Below are positions 1 to 7,410 of a DNA stretch of 64,000 nt, in pieces; the stretch's first letter is position 1, and each line of letters begins with the position of its first letter. The stretch is taken from positions 3,013,501 through 3,077,500 of the forward strand of contig NZ_CP094380.1 in NCBI RefSeq assembly GCF_022809775.1. The letters are read 5' to 3'. The stretch comes from Pseudodesulfovibrio tunisiensis (lineage in GTDB: Bacteria > Desulfobacterota > Desulfovibrionia > Desulfovibrionales > Desulfovibrionaceae). The notes beneath the pieces are model-generated. The model was not told where the DNA came from. It worked only from the letters and a program-made list of their open reading frames with translations, and did no database searches. The translations under genes and the position numbers were made by a program.

Positions 1-1696
1 GCAGCACTTCGGCCATTGTCCGGCGCTGCCGTTCCGCCACATCCCTGGGCAGAAGTTCGAAGACGTTCGAGCCGATGATCGCGGTCGGTGTCAGGTTGAG
101 AAGTCTGGCACCGGCTTCGTTGGCCGAGACCGCGATGCCGTTGAGATCGAGCAGAAACGCGCTTTCATCCAGCGCGTCAAGCAGGGCGCGCGCGGTTTCC
201 TCGCTGCGTCGGAGTTTGGCTTCATCCTCCTTGCGTCGGGTCATGTTCCGCATGGAGCCGACAGCATACCAGCGGTCCTTGAGATGAAAGGCGGAGATCG
301 CGAGTTCCACTGGAACGTAGCCGCCGGACTTGCGCTTGGCCGAAACCTCCAGAGTGTGACCGAGGACCTTGCCCCTGCCCTGCCTGCGGAATTCGCGAAA
401 GCCTGTGGAAGCCGAGCCGCTGTCCGCTTCGGATGCGAGCAGAGGGTGCATCTCCTGTCCCATGATCTCGTCCGAGGTGTAGCCCAGAAGCCGTTCCGCA
501 GCCGGATTCCAATAGATGATGCGGTCTTCGTCATCCACCATGACAATGGCGTCCTGAGCCGATTGGCTGATGGCCAGCGTGCGTTCCTCGTTTTCCCGGA
601 GCTGTGCTTCCACCTGGCGTTGCCTGATGCGGTATTCCGCCGCGAACCAGCTTCCCGCAGCCAGCAGCATGGTGAACAGGCCGGTCAGGGCCGCATACAG
701 GGGAATCCAGGGCAGGGAGAGGTCATCCGGGCGAACCTGGGTTACGATCTTCCAGATCGTGGTATTGTTTTCCCTGTTTCTGGGAATGAGTTCGGGGCTC
801 TGGTTCGGGTCCACTCTCAGGGTATTGAAGGAAAACAGGCCGGATTTCGTGAAAATGTGCCCGTTGTTGCGGGACTTGATGAATTCCCATGCCTCGGGGA
901 ACAGTTCGGGCATGCTCATGTGCTTGCGTTCCTCGATCACATGCCCCCATTCCATGTCGGGCTGCGGAGCAAGCATCCAGTGTCCGGAGCGGCTCAGGAG
1001 CATGACCGCGCCTTCGGTCCCTGCGGCCTGCTGTCGGAGCAGTTCCAGAAGTCGGCCGCCATCGAAGTTGAGCACGACCACGCCCAGCTTCCTGTCGGAG
1101 CGGGAAAGCACGGGCGAGGAGAACCGGAGCGTGGGGCGAAACGGCAGTTCGACTTCTCCGTGTTCGATGTTCAGGTCGAACCGGGAGATGTGGACTTCTC
1201 CTCGGGACAGGGCCAGAGCTTCCCGGAAATAGTATCGCGATGTCTTTTCCTGAAGAAAGGCCTCGGGCACGACCACGGGACCGGCGAACGTGCGGTTGAT
1301 GCGTACCCGTTCCATGCCCTGCGGGCTGAGAAAACGTATCTGGAAATAGGAGATGTTGCTGCGGGCGAAATCCGCGAAATCGCCGGAAAGCACGCGCAGG
1401 GCCGAGGGATTGTCCGGGGCGTCTTCCAGTTGCCGGGCCGTGAGCCGAGCCAGAAAGCGGATGTCTGCACTCAGGCTGGCGATTTCCCGGGCCACGGTCT
1501 GGCTTTCCAGGGCGACGAGCGCGTCCTGACGGTCCTGTATGCGGGTCGTGTGAATCTGATTTCGGGAAATGACGAACCATGTGGAGACGATGGCGATGGC
1601 CACGGCAATGGGAGCGAATAGCAGAATGAACTGGCGGAGCGTGGGGGAGAAGTGCCCCTGTCTTTCCGGGGGGTGGTTCTGATGGGGGACCGTCAT
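1..1696 (-). CDS. Membrane PAS sensor protein with periplasmic domain, partial (C-terminus outside window)
   Basis: The frame is open from an ATG at 1696 to the left window edge, so only about 565 residues are visible. A membrane helix lies at about residues 23-43 and a second at about 322-345. They bracket a roughly 280-residue extracytoplasmic region of the size of a double Cache ligand-binding domain. Two PAS domains follow (from about 372 and 509), the first containing NPAAERLLGY. The effector domain (histidine kinase, GGDEF or other) is cut off. The start overlaps the stop of the upstream GGDEF gene (ATGA) and follows an AGGGAA ribosome-binding site, so the two genes are translationally coupled. 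Sensor role is inferred from architecture; the ligand is unknown. Confidence 0.8.
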   Translation of the reverse strand, partial: MTVPHQNHPPERQGHFSPTLRQFILLFAPIAVAIAIVSTWFVISRNQIHTTRIQDRQDALVALESQTVAREIASLSADIRFLARLTARQLEDAPDNPSALRVLSGDFADFARSNISYFQIRFLSPQGMERVRINRTFAGPVVVPEAFLQEKTSRYYFREALALSRGEVHISRFDLNIEHGEVELPFRPTLRFSSPVLSRSDRKLGVVVLNFDGGRLLELLRQQAAGTEGAVMLLSRSGHWMLAPQPDMEWGHVIEERKHMSMPELFPEAWEFIKSRNNGHIFTKSGLFSFNTLRVDPNQSPELIPRNRENNTTIWKIVTQVRPDDLSLPWIPLYAALTGLFTMLLAAGSWFAAEYRIRQRQVEAQLRENEERTLAISQSAQDAIVMVDDEDRIIYWNPAAERLLGYTSDEIMGQEMHPLLASEADSGSASTGFREFRRQGRGKVLGHTLEVSAKRKSGGYVPVELAISAFHLKDRWYAVGSMRNMTRRKEDEAKLRRSEETARALLDALDESAFLLDLNGIAVSANEAGARLLNLTPTAIIGSNVFELLPRDVAERQRRTMAEVL

Positions 1697-2472
1697 GTTT
1701 CCCTCGCCGTGACCACGGTGTTCTTGCCCTGCTTCTTGGCGCGGACGAGCGCACCCTGAATGCGTGCCAGAAAATCTTCCATGGTGTCGTCCGGAGAGAT
1801 TCGGGTCACGCCGACGCTGACGGTCATGTGGATTGATCCGCCGAAAAGCTTGTGGTCGATGAATCCCCGGATCTTTTCCCCCAGAGCCGCAGCCTTGTCC
1901 GTCTCGGTGTGCGTGGCCAGAACAATGAACTTGCCTCCACGCCAGCGGAACAGGAAGTCCGTGCCCCGGATGCGGCGGCTCACGTTCCGGGCCAGATTGG
2001 CCAGAAGCTTGTCCCCGGTGCCGTAGCCGTGTTTGTCGTTGATGGCGCGAAAGTCGTCCACATCGAACATGATGGCCGAGAGCGGGGTGCCGTATCGGCG
2101 CACGGCTTCGATTTCGCGGTGGATGATCGTGTCGAACATCTGCCGGTTGTAGACCCGGGTGACCGGATCGAGCACGGCCAGTTCCTTGAGCTGCTTGCCG
2201 AGTCTCCGGGCCTGTTCCCGTTCCTGCCCGAGCAGGGGGAGAATGCGCTTGAAGAGGAGAAGGGCCTGGGAGAGCAGGAGGAAAAGCCCGCCGACCATGA
2301 TCAGGTAGAGGAGTTTCAGGGAGACGTCCGGCGCATTGCCCGGCGAAACGAGCAGGTCGTAGCTGATGCCGAAATTGGCAACCAGAACCGCAACCAGTCC
2401 GGCAAGGGACAGGAGGTAGTAGAGCTTGTAGCGGCTGCGGTGCCCTGGTCCGGGATATTGGTCGCTGCCCAT
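1693..2472 (-). CDS. Membrane GGDEF-domain protein with degenerate active site (probable c-di-GMP receptor)
   Basis: 259 residues. Two hydrophobic helices (about 16-35 and 50-75) anchor a short coiled linker and a C-terminal GGDEF domain (about 100-255). The domain start LDPVTRVYNR and the substrate-site FDVDDFRAIND are normal. The signature GGDEF is replaced by RGGKF (in RWRGGKFIVL), which lacks the acidic catalytic residues of diguanylate cyclases. An RGTD sits exactly five residues before it, the position of the inhibitory RxxD site. By family knowledge this combination suggests c-di-GMP binding without synthesis. It overlaps the downstream PAS sensor by four bases, so the pair probably acts in one signalling unit. 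Confidence 0.85.
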   Translation of the reverse strand: MGSDQYPGPGHRSRYKLYYLLSLAGLVAVLVANFGISYDLLVSPGNAPDVSLKLLYLIMVGGLFLLLSQALLLFKRILPLLGQEREQARRLGKQLKELAVLDPVTRVYNRQMFDTIIHREIEAVRRYGTPLSAIMFDVDDFRAINDKHGYGTGDKLLANLARNVSRRIRGTDFLFRWRGGKFIVLATHTETDKAAALGEKIRGFIDHKLFGGSIHMTVSVGVTRISPDDTMEDFLARIQGALVRAKKQGKNTVVTARET

Positions 2473-2558
2473 GCATTACACCGGGTTGAGGTTGCGCCCG
2501 AGGTGGGCCTTTGACCTCAATGTAGGGATTTTCCGGTCAAAAATCCAGAGGTGCGAAG

Positions 2559-3017
2559 TTATTCCGGCAGCTTTCCTTCAAATGTATAATACAGGCCGCC
2601 GATGTCGGTGTCGCGGTCGTAGCGGACCTCCACGGAAAAATCCGGCCACATCCAGCCGTAGCGGCTGCCTACTCTGCGGCCCGGGCCGAAGCGCATCATG
2701 AGCCGTTCGCGGATCAGGAAATGATTGGCCTCGCCCTTGAAGGCAACGCCAACCCTGTAGAGTCGATCCTTGCGGAAATAGTAGGCAACGGACATGAGGT
2801 CCGCCTCGCCGAAGGTCAGGGGCTCTTCCCTGCGAAAATAGGTGTTCCTGTAGGATCGATCCGGGACCGGGACCATGTCCGGGATGTCCTGAAGGCGGGT
2901 TCCCCAGACCATGCCGCGAAAATCTGCGGGCGGGCGGCTGGCAGCGAATTCCCCGGCCAGTGCCGGGAGGGCGACGGCCAGAACGGCCAGGATCAGGGAC
3001 AGAGCTCTTGTTCGCAT
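2559..3017 (-). CDS. Secreted protein of unknown function
   Basis: 152 residues from the ATG at 3017, chosen because GGAGG lies just upstream and the N-terminus is then a classic signal peptide (MRTRALSLILAVLAVALPALA). A longer in-frame start at 3149 has no such features. The mature part is charged and aromatic-rich (FRGMVWGTRLQDIP, YYFRKDRLYRVGVAF, MWPDFSVEVRYD). The pattern resembles short periplasmic proteins of delta-proteobacteria, but I recognise no family. It is divergent from the lipoprotein gene at 3136. Confidence 0.75.
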   Translation of the reverse strand: MRTRALSLILAVLAVALPALAGEFAASRPPADFRGMVWGTRLQDIPDMVPVPDRSYRNTYFRREEPLTFGEADLMSVAYYFRKDRLYRVGVAFKGEANHFLIRERLMMRFGPGRRVGSRYGWMWPDFSVEVRYDRDTDIGGLYYTFEGKLPE

Positions 3018-3135
3018 GTATTCCTCCGTGGGTGGGCATTGTACGGGCTTTGCCGCTGAATGCAAGACCGGGGCCGAGGCCCGGGGTGGTCGGGGAGGGT
3101 CTCCTTGTGGTAGTTTCTGTTGACAAGGAGGCGTC

Positions 3136-3549
3136 ATGCAAAGAATCATTCTGGTTTTCCTGCTTTTGGCCGGATTGGGCCTGACAGCGTGTTCCCCGCG
3201 CAGTGATTCCGCTGCGGTCGATCAGCGCATGGACCGGCTGGAAAAGCGTCTGGATGCCCTGGAGACCGGAAATCGGGCGGACATGGCAAAACTGACCCGG
3301 GAAGTCGCCGGGCTTCGGGAAGCTCTGGAAAAGGCCCTGACGTCGGAACCGATCCCCGGCGAGTCCGCGGGCAGGTCGCCGGACAGGAACCTTGACGAGG
3401 CCGCCCGCGAGTTTGCCCGGGAAAACATGGAAAAGATGCTCGACCTGACCCGTCGCATTCTGGATCGGCTGGAGCGTGAAGTTGATGAAAAATTGCGTCC
3501 GGATGCTGTCCCGGAATCCGGCGAGACGCAAACCGAAGAAACCATCTGA
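3136..3549 (+). CDS. Small coiled-coil lipoprotein
   Basis: 137 residues. The signal peptide ends in the lipobox LTAC (Cys19), so the protein should be lipidated and exported. Residues about 28-70 form a heptad-like coiled coil (MDRLEKRLDALETGN), and a second helix-rich stretch (about 85-120) follows. The ribosome-binding site AAGGAGG precedes the ATG. The next lipoprotein gene starts 10 bases downstream, so the two form an operon. Function unknown; similar in style to Lpp/OmpH-like periplasmic spacer lipoproteins. Confidence 0.8.
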   Translation: MQRIILVFLLLAGLGLTACSPRSDSAAVDQRMDRLEKRLDALETGNRADMAKLTREVAGLREALEKALTSEPIPGESAGRSPDRNLDEAAREFARENMEKMLDLTRRILDRLEREVDEKLRPDAVPESGETQTEETI

Positions 3550-3559
3550 TGGAGAATTC

Positions 3560-4117
3560 ATGCCTCGTTTTCTGCTTTTGCTTCTTTTCTTTCTGTTGCT
3601 GTTCACCGCAGGATGCGCCTCTACCGGGGGCGTTCCCCTGCGCTATGTCGTTTCCGGAAATCTGGCCTCCTGCGATGGCGACGTGGTCGTGCTCAAGTTT
3701 GCGGACAAGCGGGCTTCAACCGTGCTTGGACGCGATGACTCCGGAGCGGCGATCATGCCCGCGTCCGATGTTGCCGAATGGGTGAGCTGGGCCGTGTTCG
3801 AGGAGTTGTCCGCAGCCGGGTGCAATGCCAAATACCGCGCCGTGACCGCTGTGCCGGGCAAGGGCGCTCTGGTAACGGGCGAGGTGCTGGATGTGCGGCT
3901 GTGGCCTTCGGGAACCGCTTCCTATGCCGCGCGGGTGACTGCGCGCATCGTGGTGCAGAAGGGCGCGGAAGTGCATGCGGAAAAATATGTCAGCGAAGTG
4001 GAGAGCGCGGTGGTCCCGGGCATCTCTCCTCGCGAGAACGTGCTGGCCGAAGCTCTCAAGGGCATTGCGGAACAGGCCGTGCCCATGGTCGCGTCCCGCT
4101 GCTGCGGGGTTCGGTGA
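3560..4117 (+). CDS. Lipoprotein of unknown function
   Basis: 185 residues from ATG 3560, just after GGAGAATTC. The signal peptide is leucine/phenylalanine-rich and ends in the lipobox TAGC. The body starts with VVVLKFADKR and then alternates strands and helices (VAEWVSWAVFEELSAAGC, GALVTGEVLDVRLW), reminiscent of YajG/CsgG-like outer-membrane lipoproteins that begin with a V-x-V-x-x-F-x-D-x-R strand. That resemblance is weak and no function is claimed. It ends in a cysteine pair (RCCGVR). Second gene of a two-lipoprotein operon. Confidence 0.75.
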   Translation: MPRFLLLLLFFLLLFTAGCASTGGVPLRYVVSGNLASCDGDVVVLKFADKRASTVLGRDDSGAAIMPASDVAEWVSWAVFEELSAAGCNAKYRAVTAVPGKGALVTGEVLDVRLWPSGTASYAARVTARIVVQKGAEVHAEKYVSEVESAVVPGISPRENVLAEALKGIAEQAVPMVASRCCGVR

Positions 4118-4179
4118 TGCCCTCGTGAAACATGTTGCACGGGTTGCGTCCCGGCCCGACCCGTTGTAGAGGGTCCGCC

Positions 4180-4983
4180 ATGTTCGTGAACACTGAAGTA
4201 TGCAAAAAATGCGGCTCCTGCCGCGACGAGTGTCCCTTTGACCTGATCGTGGACGGCCGGGACGGCTTTCCGAAATTGCGTCCGGCCGCGCGCAAGACCT
4301 GCATTGCCTGCGGGCATTGCGTGGCCGTGTGCCCGGTGCAGGCCCTGAGCCTGCCGGAAATGCCCGTGACTCCGGCCCTGTTGCCGGACGATTGCGAACC
4401 GTGGCCCGCCTCGGCGCGCATCGACCCGGACGAGGCCGAGCGGTTTCTTCGCAGCCGTCGATCCATCCGTACCTACAAGTCCGATCCGCTCCCTCAGGAT
4501 ATGGTGGAGCATCTCATCAACGTGGCGAGGTTCGCTCCCAGCGCCCATAACGGCCAGCCTGCGCGCTGGATCATCACCCGTTCCCGCGAAACCACGCGTC
4601 GGCTTGCCGAGCTGACCGTGGAATTCATGGCCCTGAACAACGTGTTTCCGGGCGTGATCAAGAACTGGAACGCGGGCAGGGACAAGATTCTGCGCGGTGC
4701 GCCGCATGTGGCCATCGTGCATGCGCCCGAGGACGGCCTGAACCCGGCCGAGGACTGTTCCCTGGCTGCGGCCTACATGGAGCTGGCCGCGCATGCCCAC
4801 GGCGTGGGCGCGTGCTGGGCCGGATTTCTCATGGAGGCCGCCGAAGGGTATACCCCCATCCGCGAGTTGCTCGGGGTTCCCGAGGGGCATGGCATTTACG
4901 CGGCCCTGATGCTCGGCTTTCCGAAGTTCAGGTACCGCCGCATACCCCGGCGCAGACCTGCGGAAATCCGCTGGCTGGACTAG
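4180..4983 (+). CDS. Ferredoxin-nitroreductase fusion protein
   Basis: 267 residues from ATG 4180. The first 60 residues hold two [4Fe-4S] motifs (CKKCGSCRDECP and CIACGHCVAVCP). The rest is a nitroreductase (FMN-dependent) domain: SRRSIRTYKSDPL at its start, FAPSAHNGQPARW for flavin binding, and a C-terminal GVPEGHGIYAALMLGFP. This architecture is common in anaerobes, where the clusters deliver electrons to the flavin; the physiological substrate is not known. An internal reading frame could start at 4132, but the clusters begin immediately after 4180. A bidirectional terminator follows. Confidence 0.9.
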   Translation: MFVNTEVCKKCGSCRDECPFDLIVDGRDGFPKLRPAARKTCIACGHCVAVCPVQALSLPEMPVTPALLPDDCEPWPASARIDPDEAERFLRSRRSIRTYKSDPLPQDMVEHLINVARFAPSAHNGQPARWIITRSRETTRRLAELTVEFMALNNVFPGVIKNWNAGRDKILRGAPHVAIVHAPEDGLNPAEDCSLAAAYMELAAHAHGVGACWAGFLMEAAEGYTPIRELLGVPEGHGIYAALMLGFPKFRYRRIPRRRPAEIRWLD

Positions 4984-5004
4984 TACCGCAACCGTTTGTT
5001 TCGG

Positions 5005-5047
5005 AAAAAAAAAAAAAGGCGCGATCCCTCGGGATCGCGCCTTTTGT
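5005..5047. terminator. Bidirectional rho-independent terminator
   Basis: A run of A, the stem GGCGCGATCCC/GGGATCGCGCC with a TC loop, then TTTT. It lies between the convergent nitroreductase gene (+) and 3D-domain gene (-) and can serve both strands. Confidence 0.9.
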
Positions 5048-5067
5048 CTTCCTGCGGGGCTGAAAAG

Positions 5068-5565
5068 CTAGATTTCGAGCAGGGCGGCCTTGGAAATCCG
5101 TTTGCCGAATTGCCGGGCCTGTCCTTCGTCCCACATGAATATGTCGATGCGGTTCGTGAACCGCTTGTTCATGAGATCGTTGATCTCGAAAATGCCGAGT
5201 CCCTCGATGCGGATTTTCTTGCCGAACACCCATCCCTGATCGAACAGGTCACGGGATACGGCCACGGTTCCGGTGCGGACCTTCCGCATGCTGGCCGCGA
5301 CCAGTGGATCTTCGTCACATTGTCCGGTGGTGGGATTGTATGCGGTGACCGTCACTTTTTTCACCGCGGAGTTGCTGGCCACGGCCTGCTGGAGCAGGCG
5401 CGCTTCCTCGACAAGGGCCTTTCTGGCTTCGGCCGTCTGTTCGGCCAGGGCCAGCTTGTGTTTCAGCCCTTCTATTTCCTGTTGCTTGACAACCACCACG
5501 CAGCCCAGCACGAAAATGATCGCGCACAAAAAAGGCACGCCGACGTGGTTGATAATGAATCGCAT
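5068..5565 (-). CDS. Membrane-anchored 3D-domain protein
   Basis: 165 residues from ATG 5565, preceded by GGAGG at 11 bases; the in-frame ATG at 5583 lies within that ribosome-binding site. An N-terminal membrane helix (about 8-27) and a short coiled coil (about 28-60) lead to a 3D (Asp-Asp-Asp) domain: VTVTAYNPTTGQCD, then TVAVSRDLF and GIFEINDLMNKRFTNRIDIFM. The 3D domain is the catalytic double-psi barrel seen in MltA-type lytic transglycosylases and YuiC. A role in peptidoglycan cleavage in the periplasm is inferred from the fold. Confidence 0.85.
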   Translation of the reverse strand: MRFIINHVGVPFLCAIIFVLGCVVVVKQQEIEGLKHKLALAEQTAEARKALVEEARLLQQAVASNSAVKKVTVTAYNPTTGQCDEDPLVAASMRKVRTGTVAVSRDLFDQGWVFGKKIRIEGLGIFEINDLMNKRFTNRIDIFMWDEGQARQFGKRISKAALLEI

Positions 5566-5788
5566 GGTTATCGATACCTCCATTTCGTGGAGGATGGCAT
5601 ATAATGACCGTTTCCCGGCTTGTCAACGTCTATACCGTCGAAGCCGCAGAAACTGCGTTCATCCTGTCAACCTGCCGCAAAAATGGTTCTTTTGCCTTTC
5701 ATTTCGCGTCAGGAACCGATTGCATCCGTTTTGTAGCTGGCCGATTTTTCAGACTTTGGAAAAACAGGGAAAAAAATTGTGGATTCTG

Positions 5789-5818
5789 TCTATATTAAAA
5801 TATATTATTAAATATAGA
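5789..5818. promoter_or_regulatory. AT-rich inverted repeat in the 5566-6136 intergenic gap
   Basis: TCTATATT and AATATAGA flank 14 AT-only bases, in an otherwise GC-rich region and upstream of the divergent 3D-domain and Hpt genes. It could be an operator, or simply the AT-rich core of a promoter region. The rest of the 570-base gap holds no open frame with a convincing ribosome-binding site; the 110-codon frame starting at 5824 has a cysteine/arginine-rich composition unlike the neighbours and I do not call it. Confidence 0.35.
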
Positions 5819-6136
5819 TTGACATGGATGCAGTGGTGTGTCTTGATTGGTTTCGGCGTCGCCCATGTCCGGCCTGCAGCCGCCGGGGGATTACGGTAGT
5901 GACGTTGTTACGTGTTCTGCCGGCCGGGCGGGACGACGCCATCCTGATGCCCTGTGCCTTCCGGCTGAAATCCCTGCCTTTTTTTTCTTGCAGCCTTGCG
6001 GAAAACGTTTTTCGTGTATCTGTTACAGTCTTTTCGAAAAAACGACATATGAATCCATTATATCGGTTTTCATGCGCGTCCTCTGATGCTAATAACACGG
6101 ACAACGACAACTCAATTGGCATCAAAGGCGGCTCTG

Positions 6137-6484
6137 ATGGCAACACCTCTGTTTGATTCCGTTCGTTTTTTGGACAGTCTGGCCGGAGACCCGGAACTCG
6201 GGCGCGAACTTCTGGCGGCATTTCTGGACGACAGCCCGGTGCGCTCCGCAGCTCTGGAGCAGGCGCTTCAGGCCGGGGACGCGTCCCAGGCTTCCAAGCT
6301 GGCGCATTCGCTCAAGGGCATGTGCGGCGTGGTTCGCGCTTCGGCGCTGGTGAATGCGGCCCTTGGCATGGAACAGATCGCCGGTCAGGGCGATGTGGAC
6401 GGCGCTCGGGAGCTTTTTCCCGGGTTTGCCGAGGACATGACCCGGCTTCAGCAGGAGATCAGCGAATTTCTGAACACGCTCTGA
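6137..6484 (+). CDS. Hpt-domain phosphotransfer protein
   Basis: 115 residues from ATG 6137 (GGCGG just upstream; an in-frame ATG at 6086 is possible but adds only low-complexity residues). The helical protein contains the histidine phosphotransfer signature KLAHSLKGMCG, with the phospho-accepting His at about residue 57. Stand-alone Hpt proteins relay phosphate between hybrid kinases and response regulators. No hybrid kinase is adjacent, so its partner is unknown. A strong terminator follows. Confidence 0.9.
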   Translation: MATPLFDSVRFLDSLAGDPELGRELLAAFLDDSPVRSAALEQALQAGDASQASKLAHSLKGMCGVVRASALVNAALGMEQIAGQGDVDGARELFPGFAEDMTRLQQEISEFLNTL

Positions 6485-6501
6485 TTTCTGCGGCAAATGA
6501 C

Positions 6502-6543
6502 AATAAAAGGGCCGACCCGCACCGCGGGTCGGCCCTTTTATTG
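6502..6543. terminator. Bidirectional rho-independent terminator
   Basis: AATAAAAGGGCCGACCC, short loop, GGGTCGGCCCTTTTATT. It lies between the convergent Hpt gene and the OmpH-like gene. Confidence 0.92.
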
Positions 6544-6563
6544 TCTGTGGTCCGGTTCTCAGC

Positions 6564-7130
6564 CTAGTTGGCCGGGGTCTCGGCGGGTGCTTCCGTCGTT
6601 GCCTCGGTTTCGGGCTGGGCCTGTTCCGCGTTTTCCGTTGCGGCGGCCTTGGGGGCCTCGGGCATGGTCAGGTCGATGTTCAGCTTGTCCATTTCCGCAA
6701 CGATTTCATCCGTGATGTCCACGGTCTTGTCAAAGGAGGGCACGGCCTGCTTGGACAGGATCAGGGCATAGCCCTTTTCCGCGCGATATTTTTCCAGCAC
6801 GCGGTCGAATTCCTGGCTGAGCAGGGTGATCACGCGCTGCTGTTCCGCATTCAGGGCGGTCTGGAACCTGGACATGGCCTCCTTGTACGCCTTGACCGTG
6901 TCCTCGTTCTGATTGTCCTGCATTGCCTTGTAAGCGGCTTCGGCCTCCTGCTGCAGGGGCGCGCCGATCTTCTGAAGGTGCTCCATGGCCGACATGGAGG
7001 CCTTGTTCTTCTGGAACGCGGCGGTTTCGTCGATGACCGCAACCTTCGTGCTTTCGGAAGGCTGGTTGCAGCCGGCGAGCAGGGACAGGCAAAGCAGAGC
7101 CGCCAGACAGGCGGCAACATGGCGTTTCAT
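6564..7130 (-). CDS. OmpH/Skp-like periplasmic chaperone, predicted lipoprotein
   Basis: 188 residues from ATG 7130, with GGAG 7 bases upstream. Signal peptide with lipobox LAGC, then KVAVIDETAAFQ, the first strand of OmpH/Skp proteins. A long charged helical pair (about 45-120) follows, then YALILSKQAVPSFDKTVDITDEIV, the typical C-terminal strand-helix of Skp. The tail (about 155-188) is a low-complexity stretch of alanine, proline, threonine and glutamate. Skp binds unfolded outer-membrane proteins in the periplasm. Canonical Skp is soluble, so the lipobox is unusual. Confidence 0.85.
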   Translation of the reverse strand: MKRHVAACLAALLCLSLLAGCNQPSESTKVAVIDETAAFQKNKASMSAMEHLQKIGAPLQQEAEAAYKAMQDNQNEDTVKAYKEAMSRFQTALNAEQQRVITLLSQEFDRVLEKYRAEKGYALILSKQAVPSFDKTVDITDEIVAEMDKLNIDLTMPEAPKAAATENAEQAQPETEATTEAPAETPAN

Positions 7131-7298
7131 GTGAATACTCCAGGTTACACGTTTGATCTCGATACTTCCGAAGTTGAGCAACCCTACGCATTGGTGCGTG
7201 GTCTGGCAAGCCGGAAATCCTCTTCCGCTCAGGCGGAACGGCAGGATGTGCCCGGTCCTTTTCACTGTCAACCTCTTTGAATGTAATGTGAAAAAAAC

Positions 7299-7314
7299 TG
7301 GCACGTCCGTTGCT
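7299..7314 (+). promoter_or_regulatory. Sigma-54 promoter of flgE
   Basis: TGGCACGTCCGTTGCT matches the sigma-54 consensus TGGCACG-N4-TTGC[A/T] at every fixed position, with GG and GC separated by 10 bases. It lies 97 bases upstream of the hook gene start. Sigma-54 control of flagellar genes is established in Desulfovibrio-type bacteria. Confidence 0.92.
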
Positions 7315-7410
7315 TGATACTCGGCGAGAAGGAATCGGGAACTTTTTTCCGGCACTGGGTCTGCCGAAGGAAGGTTCGACGTGTCCGGCCATGCCGGATA
7401 GGAGGTCTTT

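Noticed and set aside
5824..6156. 110-codon plus-strand frame before the Hpt gene
   Set aside because: Cysteine/arginine-rich sequence, no ribosome-binding site, overlaps the Hpt start in another frame.
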